Positions 10,859-19,918 are shown, counted from the first letter of the stretch. The stretch is 32,223 nucleotides of DNA from Cellvibrio sp. OA-2007 (GCF_000953825.1 NZ_BBUL01000073.1:1-32223); one strand, 5' to 3'. Numbers and translations: made by a program. The notes: generated from the sequence alone by a model not told the origin.

Positions 10859-10975
10859 ATGAAAGTTCGTGCTTCTGTTAAAAAGATTTGTCGTAACTGC
10901 AAGATGGTGCGTCGTAACGGTGTTCTGCGTGTAATTTGCAACGTTGAGCCGCGCCACAAGCAGCGTCAAGGCTAA
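10859..10975 (+). CDS. rpmJ: 50S ribosomal protein L36
   Basis: A 38-codon gene beginning [20 protein letters not shown]. The zinc ligands CxxC, a later Cys and a His ([13 protein letters not shown]) are all kept, so this is the zinc-binding form. GAGGTT at 10847-10852 is the ribosome-binding site. It follows secY by 22 bases and closes the spc section. Confidence 0.97.
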   Translation: MKVRASVKKICRNCKMVRRNGVLRVICNVEPRHKQRQG

Positions 10976-11003
10976 TATTTAGCGCTTCAGCGGTTAAAAG
11001 GTT

Positions 11004-11040
11004 CAGGCAGGCTGTCTTAGACTGCCTGCCTGTTCTTTTC
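11004..11040 (+). terminator. Intrinsic terminator between spc and alpha operons
   Basis: CAGGCAGGC (11004-11012) pairs with GCCTGCCTG (11024-11032). A T-T mismatch and an inner GTC/GAC pair block leave a TTA loop. TTCTTTTC follows. The 12-bp stem should end the S10-spc transcript. Confidence 0.85.
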
Positions 11041-11109
11041 TGTGTGGCTTGTACTAGGTATTGCCAACTGGGGGCGTTGACTGTCGTCGAGTAAGAAATT
11101 GCTCGGCTA

Positions 11110-11138
11110 TTGCTTTATGGTGTATTTGCGGCTATCCT
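11110..11138 (+). promoter_or_regulatory. Candidate promoter of the alpha operon
   Basis: TTGCTT (11110-11115), a 17-bp spacer and TATCCT (11133-11138) lie after the spc terminator and before rpsM. The GC-rich run GCGCGCC after the -10 resembles the discriminator of the S10 promoter. A TTGACT at 11077-11082 has no good partner. Placement is likely, the exact hexamers less so. Confidence 0.5.
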
Positions 11139-11215
11139 GCGCGCCTTTTGTTCAGGGGCGAGGGTGGTGCTTACGCTGTCAACGCTGCAATTTATGTGTT
11201 ACTGGAGTAATTTGA

Positions 11216-11572
11216 ATGGCTCGTATTGCTGGTGTAAACATACCAGATAACAAACACGCCGTTATCTCATTGACTTATGTGTATGGGATTGGTCGTACCA
11301 CAGCCAAGCAAATCTGTGCTGCTACTGGCATTGCCGAAGATGTAAAAATCGGCACTTTGTCTGAAGAGCAGATGGATGCTATCCGTGCTGAGGTTGCTAA
11401 GCGCACCGTAGAAGGTGACTTGCGTCGTGTAATATCTATGAATATTAAGCGTTTGATGGATTTGGGATGCTACCGTGGCTTACGCCATCGTCGTGGTTTA
11501 CCGCTTCGTGGTCAGCGTACTAAAACGAACGCTCGTACCCGTAAAGGCCCACGTAAGCCTATTAAGAAGTAA
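11216..11572 (+). CDS. rpsM: 30S ribosomal protein S13
   Basis: The 118-residue product ([20 protein letters not shown]) includes the helix-two-turn-helix region [14 protein letters not shown] and the basic tail [21 protein letters not shown]13 sits in the 30S head and contacts L5 and P-site tRNA. TGGAG precedes the ATG. First gene of the alpha operon. Confidence 0.98.
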   Translation: MARIAGVNIPDNKHAVISLTYVYGIGRTTAKQICAATGIAEDVKIGTLSEEQMDAIRAEVAKRTVEGDLRRVISMNIKRLMDLGCYRGLRHRRGLPLRGQRTKTNARTRKGPRKPIKK

Positions 11573-11627
11573 TTCTTGCTTACGCTTTCATTCACTTACG
11601 GTAACAAATTAGTAGGAAGAAATTGCT

Positions 11628-12023
11628 ATGGCGAAGCCAAGTAATAAAACCACAGCCAAGAAAAAAGTTAAAAAGACAGTAATCGATGGTGTTGCTCACA
11701 TCCATGCTTCTTTTAACAATACCATCGTGACTATCACTGATCGTCAAGGCAATGCACTTGCTTGGGCGACCTCCGGTGGTTCTGGTTTCCGTGGTTCACG
11801 TAAAAGTACTCCTTTTGCTGCTCAGGTTGCTGCTGAGCGCGCTGGTGAAGCGGCAAAAGAATATGGTTTAAAAAACCTCGACGTCGAAGTTAAGGGGCCA
11901 GGCCCGGGTCGCGAATCTGCTGTTCGTGCACTTAACAATGTTGGTTATAAAATTACTAACATTACTGACGTTACGCCGATTCCTCACAACGGCTGTCGTC
12001 CGCCGAAGAAACGTCGCGTATAA
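11628..12023 (+). CDS. rpsK: 30S ribosomal protein S11
   Basis: The 131-residue product carries the S11 signature [20 protein letters not shown] at its C-terminus and the [20 protein letters not shown] core. S11 forms the platform near the E-site mRNA. It follows rpsM by 55 bases with AGTAGGAAG as ribosome-binding site. Confidence 0.98.
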   Translation: MAKPSNKTTAKKKVKKTVIDGVAHIHASFNNTIVTITDRQGNALAWATSGGSGFRGSRKSTPFAAQVAAERAGEAAKEYGLKNLDVEVKGPGPGRESAVRALNNVGYKITNITDVTPIPHNGCRPPKKRRV

Positions 12024-12036
12024 GGGGGATTAGAAA

Positions 12037-12657
12037 ATGGCTCGTTATATTGGACCTACCTGTAAATTGTCTCGCCGTGAAGGCACTGATCTTTTTTTAA
12101 AGAGTGGTGCGCGTGCGTTAGACTCAAAATGTAAAATTGAAACTGCACCTGGCCAACATGGCCAACGTCGTGGTCGTTTGTCTGACTATGGTGTGCAGTT
12201 GCGTGAAAAGCAAAAAGTTCGTCGTATTTACGGCATTCTGGAAAAGCAATTCCGCGGTTACTACAAAGAAGCAGCTCGTCGTAAAGGCGCAAGCGGTGAA
12301 AACTTGTTGAAGCTGTTGGAGTGCCGTTTAGATAACGTTGTATATCGTATGGGCTTCGGTTCAACTCGCGCTGAATCACGTCAATTGGTATCTCACAAGG
12401 CAATTAGCGTTAACGGCAAGACTGTTAATGTTGCTTCTTTCCAAGTAGGTGCTGGTGATGTAGTTGCTGTGCGTGAAAAAGCTAAGAAACAACTGCGTGT
12501 ACAAAACGCGTTGAACTTGGCAGGTCAACGCAGCAATGTTGAGTGGGTAGATGTGAATGGCGAGAAAAAAGAAGGCGTATTCAAGCGCGTTCCTGATCGC
12601 ATTGATTTACCTGCTGACATCAACGAGAACCTCATCGTCGAGCTTTACTCCAAGTAA
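12037..12657 (+). CDS. rpsD: 30S ribosomal protein S4
   Basis: The 206-residue product ([20 protein letters not shown]) has the S4 RNA-binding domain [21 protein letters not shown]4 initiates 30S assembly and in E. coli represses the alpha operon through a pseudoknot at rpsM; that structure could not be confirmed here. Length is standard. Confidence 0.98.
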   Translation: MARYIGPTCKLSRREGTDLFLKSGARALDSKCKIETAPGQHGQRRGRLSDYGVQLREKQKVRRIYGILEKQFRGYYKEAARRKGASGENLLKLLECRLDNVVYRMGFGSTRAESRQLVSHKAISVNGKTVNVASFQVGAGDVVAVREKAKKQLRVQNALNLAGQRSNVEWVDVNGEKKEGVFKRVPDRIDLPADINENLIVELYSK

Positions 12658-12683
12658 GGGACGAACCGCTAACAGGTGTGGCT

Positions 12684-13670
12684 ATGCAGACTGCAGTAAA
12701 CGAATTTTTAACTCCGCGTCATATCGATGTTTCAGAAAGTGGCCCAACACGCGCGCGCGTGGTGTTGGAACCCCTGGAGCGTGGCTTTGGACATACTTTA
12801 GGCAATGCGTTGCGTCGTATTTTGCTTTCGTCAATGGCGGGTTGCGCTATTACAGAAGTCGAAATAGATGGTGTGTTGCATGAGTACAGCGCAATTGAAG
12901 GTGTTCGTGAGGATGTTATTGAAATCCTTTTGAACCTCAAGGGTGTTGCAGTAATTATGCACGGTAAGGATCACGCGGTTCTTACTTTGACTAAAAAAGG
13001 CCCTGGCGTTGTTACTGCTGCTGATATTCAAGTTGATCATGACGTGGAAATTAAAAATCCCGATCATGTAATTGCGAACATCACTGGCAATACCGAATTG
13101 AAAATGCGCTTAACCATTGCTCGTGGTCGCGGGTATCAACCAGCTGATAGTCGTCGTCGCGATGATGATGAGAGTCGCGCTATTGGTCGTTTGCAGTTGG
13201 ATGCATCATTCAGCCCGGTTAAGCGTTTGGCTTATAGTGTTGAGAGTGCTCGTGTTGAGCAGCGTACTGACTTGGATAAGTTGATTTTGGATTTAGAGAC
13301 CAATGGTACTATAGACCCTGAAGAAGCTATTCGTCGTGCGGCTACTATTCTGCAGCAACAGCTTGCAGTATTTGTTGATCTTGAAGGCGAAAAACAATCA
13401 GCTCCAGAACAAAAAGAAGAGGCTATTGATCCGATTCTTTTACGTCCTGTTGATGATCTTGAGCTTACTGTTCGTTCAGCAAACTGCTTGAAAGCAGAGA
13501 ATATTTACTACATTGGTGATTTGATTCAGCGCACCGAAGTGGAGCTGTTGAAGACGCCAAACTTGGGTAAAAAATCTCTTACCGAGATTAAAGATGTACT
13601 TGCGTCACGCGGTCTGTCTCTTGGTATGCGTTTGGAAAACTGGCCCCCGGCCAGTTTGAGAAACGACTAA
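12684..13670 (+). CDS. rpoA: RNA polymerase alpha subunit
   Basis: The 328-residue product from ATG 12684 begins [20 protein letters not shown]. The N-terminal dimerisation core [20 protein letters not shown] and the C-terminal domain ([20 protein letters not shown]) that binds UP elements and activators are both intact. A GTG at 12678 is in frame, but the ATG is better: AGGTG sits at a good distance and the N-terminus aligns with the E. coli protein as I recall it. It is followed by a strong hairpin with a T-run. Confidence 0.97.
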   Translation: MQTAVNEFLTPRHIDVSESGPTRARVVLEPLERGFGHTLGNALRRILLSSMAGCAITEVEIDGVLHEYSAIEGVREDVIEILLNLKGVAVIMHGKDHAVLTLTKKGPGVVTAADIQVDHDVEIKNPDHVIANITGNTELKMRLTIARGRGYQPADSRRRDDDESRAIGRLQLDASFSPVKRLAYSVESARVEQRTDLDKLILDLETNGTIDPEEAIRRAATILQQQLAVFVDLEGEKQSAPEQKEEAIDPILLRPVDDLELTVRSANCLKAENIYYIGDLIQRTEVELLKTPNLGKKSLTEIKDVLASRGLSLGMRLENWPPASLRND

Positions 13671-13681
13671 AAAACCTGAAG

Positions 13682-13729
13682 CCACATACAGATATCATTA
13701 AGGTGATATTTGTATGTGGTTTTTATTAT
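13682..13729 (+). terminator. Strong terminator-like hairpin between rpoA and rplQ
   Basis: CCACATACAGATATCA (13682-13697) pairs over 16 bp, with one G-U, with TGATATTTGTATGTGG (13704-13719). The loop is TTAAGG and TTTTTATTATT follows. It begins 12 bases after the rpoA stop. In E. coli rplQ is cotranscribed with rpoA, so a full-strength terminator here implies attenuation or a separate rplQ promoter. Confidence 0.8.
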
Positions 13730-13738
13730 TAGTTTGCC

Positions 13739-13787
13739 CGTTAACTCACTTCGGTGCGGGTGATTAACGAGATTGCTATTAGCAATC
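13739..13787 (+). promoter_or_regulatory. Paired hairpins in the rplQ leader
   Basis: CGTTAA-C-TCAC (13739-13749) pairs with GTGATTAACG (13760-13769) with one bulged C. Next to it, GATTGCT (13771-13777) pairs with AGCAATC (13781-13787) around ATT. They fill the space between the rpoA terminator and the rplQ ribosome-binding site GAAGGG (13795-13800). No convincing -35/-10 pair was found here. Confidence 0.5.
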
Positions 13788-13808
13788 CATTTTTGAAGGG
13801 TATGTCTC

Positions 13809-14201
13809 ATGCGTCATAAATTAAGTGGTCGTCAATTAGGCCGTAATGCATCTCACCGTAAAGCTATGTTTCGTAACATGGTTATTTCCTTGGTTGAGCA
13901 TGAATTGATTAAAACTACTTTGCCAAAAGCAAAAGAACTGCGTCGTTTTGCAGAGCCTTTGATTACTTTGGCTAAAGTAGATAGCGTTGCTAACCGTCGT
14001 TTGGCTTTCGCACGTTTGAATAGCAAAGAAGCGGTAGGTAAGTTGTTCAGCCAGCTTGGCCCTCGTTACAACACCCGTCCAGGTGGCTACGTTCGCATTT
14101 TGAAATGTGGTTTCCGTGCCGGTGATAAGGCGCCGATGGCTTATGTAGAGTTGGTTGATCGTCCAGCTAAGGCTGTTGAAGTTGCTGTAGACGCTGAATA
14201 A
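13809..14201 (+). CDS. rplQ: 50S ribosomal protein L17
   Basis: The 130-residue product begins [20 protein letters not shown] and contains [20 protein letters not shown], both diagnostic of L17. L17 lies near the tunnel exit next to L32 and L22. GAAGGG precedes the ATG by eight bases. It ends the ribosomal cluster and is followed by a near-perfect terminator. Confidence 0.98.
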   Translation: MRHKLSGRQLGRNASHRKAMFRNMVISLVEHELIKTTLPKAKELRRFAEPLITLAKVDSVANRRLAFARLNSKEAVGKLFSQLGPRYNTRPGGYVRILKCGFRAGDKAPMAYVELVDRPAKAVEVAVDAE

Positions 14202-14220
14202 GTGTTCAACAATCGTTAGC

Positions 14221-14252
14221 AAAAAGGCCAAGCAGTAATGCTTGGCCTTTTT
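14221..14252 (+). terminator. Intrinsic terminator after rplQ
   Basis: AAAAAGGCCAAGCA (14221-14234) pairs perfectly with TGCTTGGCCTTTTT (14239-14252) around GTAA. A-tract and T-tract flank the GC core, so it could also work on the other strand. Confidence 0.92.
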
Positions 14253-14269
14253 GTTTTTGGAGTAAAAAT

Positions 14270-14299
14270 ACTTATGTGTCTGATTTTTGCCTCATAAGT
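14270..14299. promoter_or_regulatory. Inverted repeat upstream of the sRNA candidate
   Basis: ACTTATG (14270-14276) and CATAAGT (14293-14299) form a 7-bp inverted repeat with a 16-bp spacer, about 94 to 123 bases before the inferred sRNA start. It could be a regulator site. It does not match the GacA/UvrY consensus TGTAAG-N6-CTTACA, whose arms are in the opposite order. Confidence 0.3.
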
Positions 14300-14380
14300 C
14301 ACATTTGTCTGCTCGGTTCTATAGTCAATGTCGCACAAAAGTTTCAGCTATTGTCGACTTTTTTAAGATTAGAAAATCGC

Positions 14381-14386
14381 TAAAAT
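14381..14386 (+). promoter_or_regulatory. -10 element of the sRNA candidate
   Basis: TAAAAT matches the -10 consensus in five of six bases, with a start expected around 14393, just before the first GGA motif. No good -35 lies 16-18 bases upstream, which fits an activator-dependent promoter such as the GacA-controlled rsm promoters. Confidence 0.5.
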
Positions 14387-14392
14387 GACTAA

Positions 14393-14565
14393 CACAGGGA
14401 TGCTGATCAGGACAGGATGTTGTGATTAGAGGATTAAGTTTTAGGATGAAACTTATCTAGGGATGTGAAGACAATTAGGCATGATGCCGTACGATCATGA
14501 TGATCGGATTACCCAGGCAGGGAGCAACGGGGCTTGCAGGAAGCAAAGCCCCTATTTTTCTTTTT
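14393..14565 (+). ncRNA. Candidate CsrA/RsmA-binding sRNA (RsmY/RsmZ/CsrB-like)
   Basis: This roughly 170-nt non-coding stretch has nine GGA triplets (14398, 14410, 14415, 14431, 14444, 14461, 14506, 14521, 14539), most in AGGA or AGGGA context. ACACAGGGATGC at 14392-14403 matches 10 of 12 positions of the CsrA SELEX consensus (RUACARGGAUGU, from memory). One GGA is in the 7-nt loop of a 7-bp stem (14435-14441 with 14449-14455), the presentation CsrA prefers. Another is in the loop of the final terminator. Two further stems are GGCA/TGCC (14478-14488) and CGATCA/TGATCG (14492-14506). RNAs of this type sequester CsrA/RsmA and are usually activated by GacS/GacA. Assignment to a named Rfam family was not possible. 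Confidence 0.75.
14529..14565 (+). terminator. Terminator of the sRNA candidate
   Basis: GGGGCTT (14529-14535) pairs with AAGCCCC (14546-14552), and GC/GC pairs inside the loop expose AGGAA. TATTTTTCTTTTT follows. It ends seven bases before the convergent uvrA stop codon. Confidence 0.85.
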
Positions 14566-14571
14566 AGTAAA

Positions 14572-17445
14572 TTATGCTTTTGTTTTTTCGCTCTTGACGC
14601 GCTTAGCTTTTTTACTTGTGACGACATTCAGCATCGGGGCAAGGAATCGCCCAGTATGTGAATGCGTTAGTTGCGCTATTTCTTCTGGTGTTCCAGTTGC
14701 GATAATCTGGCCTCCGCCGCTCCCTCCTTCCGGCCCTAAATCAACTACCCAATCTGCAGTTTTAATTACATCCAAATTATGCTCGATTACCACAACGGTA
14801 TTGCCGTGATCGCGCAGGCGATGCAGTACGTTGAGCAATTGCTGGATGTCGTAGAAATGTAAACCGGTTGTGGGTTCGTCCAAAATGTAGAGCGTTTTTC
14901 CTGTGTCGCGTTTGGATAATTCTTTCGCCAGTTTTACCCGCTGTGCTTCGCCGCCGGACAAGGTTGTTGCTGACTGTCCTAAACAGATATAGGACAGACC
15001 CACATCGATAAGTGTTTGCAGCTTGTTGGCGATGGAAGGGACGGCATCAAAGAATGCACGTGCATCTTCAATTGTCATTCCCAAAACTTCGTTGATGTTT
15101 TTCCCTTTGTATTTCACATCCAGTGTTTCGCGATTGTAGCGTTTACCTTTGCAGACATCGCAGGGAACGTAAACGTCGGGCAAAAAGTGCATTTCTACTT
15201 TGGTTACACCGTCGCCCTGACAGGCTTCGCAGCGCCCGCCTTTTACGTTAAAACTAAAGCGACCGGGTTGATAACCACGTGAGCGCGATTCTTGAGTGCC
15301 AGCAAACAATTCGCGAATTGGCGTGAAGATGCCGGTATAGGTGGCAGGATTTGAACGCGGTGTGCGACCAATCGGGCTCTGGTCGATATCCACGCATTTA
15401 TCAAACAAATTCATTCCTTCGATTGACTCATAAGGCGCGGGTGTCAAAGTGGTCGCACCATTCAGTGCGGTTGCTGCCAGAGGGTGGAGCGTAGCGTTGA
15501 TTAGGGTTGATTTGCCCGAGCCAGAAACACCCGTCACACAGGTCATCAGGCCGACTGGTATTTCCAGCGTAACGTTTTGTAGGTTATTACCCTTGGCGCC
15601 TACAAGACGCAGCATCTGCTTCTTATCGAATGGGTTGCGCTTTTCCGGAATGGCAATCGACCTTGTGCCGCTTAGGTATTGGCCGGTAATCGAGTCCTTA
15701 TTGGCCATAACAGCTTTGACGTTGCCTTGGGCGATAACTTGTCCACCGTGTACGCCCGCACCTGGGCCAATGTCGATGACATGATCGGCTTGGCGGATGG
15801 CGTCTTCATCGTGCTCCACCACAATCACGGTATTACCTATATCGCGCAAATGGGTGAGGGTTTTGAGTAGGCGCTCGTTGTCCCGTTGATGTAAGCCGAT
15901 GGACGGCTCATCAAGAATGTACATGACGCCAACCAAACCTGCACCGATTTGACTAGCTAGGCGGATACGTTGAGCTTCACCTCCGGAAAGTGTTTCAGCA
16001 CTGCGATTGAGTGTTAGGTAATTTAGGCCTACATCCACCAAAAAGCGGAAGCGGTCGCGTAATTCTTTCAGAATCTTATCGGCGATGCCTGCTTTACGGC
16101 CGGTAAACGCCAGCTTCATGTAGTAATCATAAGCATCAGCGACGGGCATTTCGGTGATGCTTGGGAGTGGGCGCTCATCGATAAACACATTGCGCGCTTC
16201 TACGCGCAAACGTGTGCCTTCACATTCAGGGCAAGGTTGGCTTGATAAAAACTTGGTTAGATCTTCACGCACTGAATTGGATTCAGTATCGCGATAGCGG
16301 CGCTCCATATTGGTCAGCACACCTTCAAAGCTGTGGCTGCGTTTGTATACATCGCCGCGATCATTGATGTAGTTAAATTCGATAATCTCTTCACCCGAGC
16401 CGTACAGCACCGCTTCGCGCTGTTTGGCTTTGAGTTTTGCCCATGGTGTGTTCACGTCGAATGCATAGTGTTTGGCGAGCGAGGCGAGCATGTGAAAGTA
16501 ATAAACATTGCGTTTGTCCCAGCCGCGAATTGCGCCTTCGGATAGGCTCAATGCAGTATCTTGAATTACCTTATCTTCATCAAAAAATTGATGCACACCC
16601 AATCCGTCGCAAGTTGGGCAAGCACCCGCGGGGTTGTTGAACGAGAACAGACGCGGTTCGAGTTCGGTCAGGCTGTAATCGCAAATCGGGCAGGCGTGTT
16701 TGGATGAAAACAAACGGTCGGGCGCTTCACCGTCCATATAATTAATGCAGGCGATACCTTCTGATAAGTTCAGCGCAGTTTCAAACGACTCCGACAGGCG
16801 CAGTTTTAAATCTTCGCGCACTTTAAAGCGGTCGATGACAACTTCGACGGTATGTTTCTTTTTCTTGTCGAGTTTTGGTGTGTCATCCAAGTCGCAGAGA
16901 ATGCCGTCGATGCGCGCGCGAATAAAACCATCACGTTTTAGTTGTTCAAAGACATGCAGGTGCTCGCCCTTGCGGTCGCGAATCACCGGCGCCAGCAGCA
17001 TCAGCTTAGTGCCTTCCGGTAATGCGAGAGTCGTATCCACCATCTCGCTAATCGTCTGCGCGGTCAGTGGTGCGCCGTGTTCCGGGCAGCGCGGCTCCCC
17101 CACTCGCGCATAGAGCAAGCGCAGATAATCATAAATTTCAGTGATGGTGCCCACGGTAGAACGCGGGTTGTGCGAGGTGGATTTTTGTTCGATGGAGATG
17201 GCAGGGCTTAAGCCTTCTACGTGATCGACATCGGGTTTTTCCATCATCGATAAAAATTGGCGCGCATAAGTAGAAAGGGATTCCACATAACGGCGCTGAC
17301 CTTCGGCGTAAAGCGTATCAAACGCCAGTGACGACTTGCCCGAACCAGATGGCCCGGTAATCACCACAAGCTTGTCCCGTGGGATATCAAGATCAATGTT
17401 TTTGAGATTGTGAGTGCGTGCACCCCTGACAATAATTTTGTCCAT
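14572..17445 (-). CDS. uvrA: Excinuclease ABC subunit A
   Basis: The 957-residue product is full-length UvrA, the damage-recognition ATPase of nucleotide excision repair that works with UvrB and UvrC. Walker A motifs GPSGSGKSS (31-39) and GVSGSGKST mark the two ABC modules, each with LSGGEAQR. Zinc-binding Cys sets CPIC...CPTC and CEAC...CDVC are intact. The C-terminus carries an extra lysine-rich tail ([16 protein letters not shown]). It is convergent with the sRNA candidate and divergent from the MFS gene. A consensus -10 lies upstream, but I see no LexA box (CTG-N10-CAG) in the 185-bp spacer, although uvrA is SOS-controlled in E. coli. Confidence 0.98.
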   Translation of the reverse strand: MDKIIVRGARTHNLKNIDLDIPRDKLVVITGPSGSGKSSLAFDTLYAEGQRRYVESLSTYARQFLSMMEKPDVDHVEGLSPAISIEQKSTSHNPRSTVGTITEIYDYLRLLYARVGEPRCPEHGAPLTAQTISEMVDTTLALPEGTKLMLLAPVIRDRKGEHLHVFEQLKRDGFIRARIDGILCDLDDTPKLDKKKKHTVEVVIDRFKVREDLKLRLSESFETALNLSEGIACINYMDGEAPDRLFSSKHACPICDYSLTELEPRLFSFNNPAGACPTCDGLGVHQFFDEDKVIQDTALSLSEGAIRGWDKRNVYYFHMLASLAKHYAFDVNTPWAKLKAKQREAVLYGSGEEIIEFNYINDRGDVYKRSHSFEGVLTNMERRYRDTESNSVREDLTKFLSSQPCPECEGTRLRVEARNVFIDERPLPSITEMPVADAYDYYMKLAFTGRKAGIADKILKELRDRFRFLVDVGLNYLTLNRSAETLSGGEAQRIRLASQIGAGLVGVMYILDEPSIGLHQRDNERLLKTLTHLRDIGNTVIVVEHDEDAIRQADHVIDIGPGAGVHGGQVIAQGNVKAVMANKDSITGQYLSGTRSIAIPEKRNPFDKKQMLRLVGAKGNNLQNVTLEIPVGLMTCVTGVSGSGKSTLINATLHPLAATALNGATTLTPAPYESIEGMNLFDKCVDIDQSPIGRTPRSNPATYTGIFTPIRELFAGTQESRSRGYQPGRFSFNVKGGRCEACQGDGVTKVEMHFLPDVYVPCDVCKGKRYNRETLDVKYKGKNINEVLGMTIEDARAFFDAVPSIANKLQTLIDVGLSYICLGQSATTLSGGEAQRVKLAKELSKRDTGKTLYILDEPTTGLHFYDIQQLLNVLHRLRDHGNTVVVIEHNLDVIKTADWVVDLGPEGGSGGGQIIATGTPEEIAQLTHSHTGRFLAPMLNVVTSKKAKRVKSEKTKA

Positions 17446-17481
17446 CTACTGCTTTCCGCCTATGGCCGTTCAAAAGGATCG

Positions 17482-17487
17482 ATTATA
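17482..17487 (-). promoter_or_regulatory. -10 element upstream of uvrA
   Basis: On the minus strand this reads TATAAT, 37 bases before the uvrA start. The -35 at the right distance (CATCTG-like) is weak, so some activator help or low expression is possible. Confidence 0.55.
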
Positions 17488-17562
17488 CGTGAATAGATTG
17501 CCAGCAGATGTCAGCAGGGTAATTAATCCAATCTTGCGCAGGATTTACAGGTCGCCAGCGGC

Positions 17563-17591
17563 TTGAGTTGGTACACTGTCGGCCTTTTAAT
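17563..17591 (+). promoter_or_regulatory. Promoter of the MFS transporter gene
   Basis: TTGAGT (17563-17568), a 17-bp spacer and TTTAAT (17586-17591) give a good sigma70 match, with a start near 17598 and a 33-nt leader. The two divergent promoters are about 75 bp apart. Confidence 0.6.
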
Positions 17592-17630
17592 AATTGACGC
17601 TTTTTTTCACCTCTACCGACACCTGATCCC

Positions 17631-19019
17631 ATGCAAGAATCTACTGATACCTCCATTGTGCGTTCGGCGCCTGTCACCTTTGAGCGCAAGGTGGTCTACT
17701 CGTTGGCGGCGCTGTACACCTTTCGTATGTTTGGCTTGTTTATGCTGCTGCCGGTATTGGCGCTCTATGGCACTGAATATGCGCATCACAGCCCTTTTTT
17801 GCTCGGCTTGGCTTTGGGCGCCTATGGATTTAGTCAGGCGCTGCTGCAGATTCCATTTGGGGTGATGTCTGACCGCATCGGGCGCAAGCCGTTAATTCTC
17901 GCTGGCTTGATTGTATTTGTGCTGGGTAGTGTGGTCGCGGCCCTGGCGGACTCGGTATACGGTTTGATTCTCGGGCGTATCCTGCAGGGCGGCGGGGCAA
18001 TATCGGCAGTGGTGATGGCGCTGTTGACCGACCTTACTTCGGATGAAAATCGCACCAAGGCGATGGCAACGATTGGTGCATCAATTGGTGTTTCTTTCTC
18101 GGTCGCCATGACGGTCGGCCCGCTGCTCGCTGCGTGGGGTGGGGTGGGGGCGATCTTCTGGCTGACGGCTATTTTGGGTTTGGTGGGGATCTATATTCTG
18201 CTGAAGCTGGTGCCCGATGTGGCCAAGACCACCAGCTCCAAGCGCGAGGCGGTAGCGGTGCCAGGGTTGCTGCGCGATACCCTTATGCATCCGCAGTTGC
18301 TGCGTTTAAATGTCGGGATTTTTGTGCTGCATTTTGTGCTTATGTCGAGTTTTGTGGTGCTGCCGCTGATGCTGCAAGATCAATTGCAGATCGCGCGGGA
18401 ATACCACGGCCTCATCTATTTCCCGCTGCTCGCCTTCGCTTTTGTCTTGATGCTGCCGTTTGTGATCATCGCTGAGAAGCGACGCAAAATTAAAAGCGTA
18501 TTTCTGATTGCTGTCGCACTACTGTTGGTGACTGAGCTGGCGCTGACGCTGGTTGGCGGTAGCCGCATTGCCGCATTGCTGGTGTTGTTCCTATTTTTCA
18601 TCGCCTTCAATATTCTGGAGGCGACTCAACCCTCCATGGTCAGCAAAATTGCCCCCGCTGGCGCCAAGGGTACTGCGACGGGTATTTACTCCACCTTTCA
18701 AGTGCTTGGCGTATTTGGCGGCGGCGCATTAGGGGGATTGCTGTTGCAGCATCAGGGCGCAAACGCCGTATTTTTACTCAATGCCGTGTTGGTAATGATT
18801 TGGCTGGCGGTCGCTTGGTCGATGAAACCGCCGCACTTTTTGGCCAGTGTGCTCATTCCTCTGCGAGGGCAAAATCATCAAGTCTTGGCGGAGAAACTGC
18901 GCGCGGTAGATGGTGTAGCTGAGGTGGTGATTGTCGCCTCGGAAAATACGGTTTACCTGAAAGTGGATCAGCGTCGTGTTGATCGCAAACAGCTGGCGGC
19001 GATTGTGGCGGAAGTGTAA
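17631..19019 (+). CDS. MFS transporter, YajR-like with C-terminal YAM domain
   Basis: The 462-residue inner-membrane protein has about 12 hydrophobic segments and MFS motif A ([10 protein letters not shown]) after segment 2. The last 60 residues (from about 400) are a soluble ferredoxin-like domain ending [20 protein letters not shown], resembling the YAM domain of E. coli YajR. It is probably a proton-coupled drug or metabolite exporter; the substrate is unknown. The start has no clear Shine-Dalgarno, but the hydrophilic N-terminus before TM1 is normal. The order uvrA / MFS / ssb is shared with Pseudomonas as I recall. Confidence 0.9.
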   Translation: MQESTDTSIVRSAPVTFERKVVYSLAALYTFRMFGLFMLLPVLALYGTEYAHHSPFLLGLALGAYGFSQALLQIPFGVMSDRIGRKPLILAGLIVFVLGSVVAALADSVYGLILGRILQGGGAISAVVMALLTDLTSDENRTKAMATIGASIGVSFSVAMTVGPLLAAWGGVGAIFWLTAILGLVGIYILLKLVPDVAKTTSSKREAVAVPGLLRDTLMHPQLLRLNVGIFVLHFVLMSSFVVLPLMLQDQLQIAREYHGLIYFPLLAFAFVLMLPFVIIAEKRRKIKSVFLIAVALLLVTELALTLVGGSRIAALLVLFLFFIAFNILEATQPSMVSKIAPAGAKGTATGIYSTFQVLGVFGGGALGGLLLQHQGANAVFLLNAVLVMIWLAVAWSMKPPHFLASVLIPLRGQNHQVLAEKLRAVDGVAEVVIVASENTVYLKVDQRRVDRKQLAAIVAEV

Positions 19020-19064
19020 AGTATCCAGCGCTCCGCACGGGGCAACAACCCATCAACCTGAATG

Positions 19065-19088
19065 CCGCACTGTAACGACAGAATGCGG
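19065..19088 (+). other. Hairpin in the ssb leader
   Basis: CCGCACTGT (19065-19073) pairs with ACAG-AA-TGCGG (19078-19088), with an AACG loop and a two-base bulge. A wider pairing of AGTATCC (19020-19026) with GGATACT (19087-19093) is an alternative fold. The CTGT-N4-ACAG core is too short for a LexA box. It may affect ssb translation; evidence is structural only. Confidence 0.35.
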
Positions 19089-19116
19089 ATACTCGGACAA
19101 TCAAGAGGAATGCAGC

Positions 19117-19674
19117 ATGGCTCGCGGTATTAATAAAGTCATTTTGATCGGCAACATCGGGCAAGACCCCGAAGTGAAATATATGCCCTCCGGCGGCGCC
19201 GTGACCAACGTCAGCGTAGCCACTTCTGAGACTTGGAAAGACAAAAACACCGGTCAACCGCAAGAGCGCACTGAATGGCACCGCGTTGTATTCTTCAATC
19301 GTCTGGGCGAGATCGCGGGCGAATATCTGAAAAAAGGCTCCAAGGTTTATATCGAAGGTTCACTGCGTACCCGTAAGTGGCAGGCGCAAGATGGCACCGA
19401 TCGCTATACCACTGAAATCGTCGCCAGCGAAATGCAAATGCTCGACGGTCGCGGTGACAACCAAGGCAGCGGCATGGGCGGTGGCGCCGGTATGGGCGCA
19501 GCGGCAATCGCCAACAGCTTTGATCAAACTCCCCAGTACAACAATGCCCCTGCCGGCAATAACCAGGGTGGCTATCAGCAGCCAGCGCGCGCGCCACAAC
19601 AACCGGCTCCGCAGCACAGTGCACCGCAACAACCGGCCGGGTTTGACTCGTTTGATGACGATATCCCCTTTTAA
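19117..19674 (+). CDS. ssb: Single-stranded DNA-binding protein
   Basis: The 185-residue product starts [20 protein letters not shown]. The OB fold covers about residues 1-110 ([20 protein letters not shown]). A long Gly/Gln/Pro-rich linker follows, and the acidic tip DDDIPF recruits partner proteins. SSB protects single-stranded DNA in replication, recombination and repair. The open frame runs upstream to 18976, but ATG 19117 with AGAGGA at 19104-19109 gives the conserved N-terminus. Confidence 0.98.
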   Translation: MARGINKVILIGNIGQDPEVKYMPSGGAVTNVSVATSETWKDKNTGQPQERTEWHRVVFFNRLGEIAGEYLKKGSKVYIEGSLRTRKWQAQDGTDRYTTEIVASEMQMLDGRGDNQGSGMGGGAGMGAAAIANSFDQTPQYNNAPAGNNQGGYQQPARAPQQPAPQHSAPQQPAGFDSFDDDIPF

Positions 19675-19696
19675 AACCGGAAACACATACAACTAT

Positions 19697-19725
19697 AAAA
19701 ATGGCTCTTCGGAGCCATTTTTTTT
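19697..19725 (+). terminator. Intrinsic terminator after ssb
   Basis: AAAAATGGCTC (19697-19707) pairs with GAGCCATTTTT (19712-19722) around a stable TTCG tetraloop and is followed by more Ts. It begins 23 bases after the ssb stop. Confidence 0.93.
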
Positions 19726-19911
19726 ATGGCGCTGTTTCTTGTTAACTCTGAATTGTTTAAAGATGTGTCAACGTATGGCGCACGTATTGATATTGCCGAT
19801 GCCAAGCGGCAGACTCCAATAGACCTCGTACAAGTCGAGGAATGTAGAGCCACAACCGAGTTTTTATGCCTTTTTGTAAGGCACGTTTTCTCAGACCTGA
19901 TTAAAACCTAA
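19726..19911 (+). pseudogene. Possible ankyrin-repeat gene remnant
   Basis: A 61-codon open frame starts at the T-run of the ssb terminator and has no ribosome-binding site. Its centre, YGARIDIADAKRQTPIDLVQ followed by VEECRATTEFL, resembles one ankyrin repeat (GAD-N--D--G-TPLDLA----EI-ELL). A complete ankyrin protein has many repeats, so this could be the broken 3' end of a lost gene. The resemblance is by eye and it may also be chance coding. Confidence 0.3.
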
Positions 19912-19918
19912 GGGATAA

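Noticed and set aside
11145-11215. S4-binding pseudoknot (Alpha_RBS) before rpsM
   Set aside because: Expected by analogy with E. coli, but I could not pair the leader convincingly; an Rfam scan is needed.
14274-14304. ATGTG...CACAT as a CRP site near the sRNA
   Set aside because: The half-sites are about 26 bp apart, while CRP needs TGTGA-N6-TCACA.
19070-19081. CTGT-N4-ACAG before ssb as a LexA box
   Set aside because: The half-site spacing is four bases shorter than the CTG-N10-CAG LexA site; the bases fit better as part of a hairpin.
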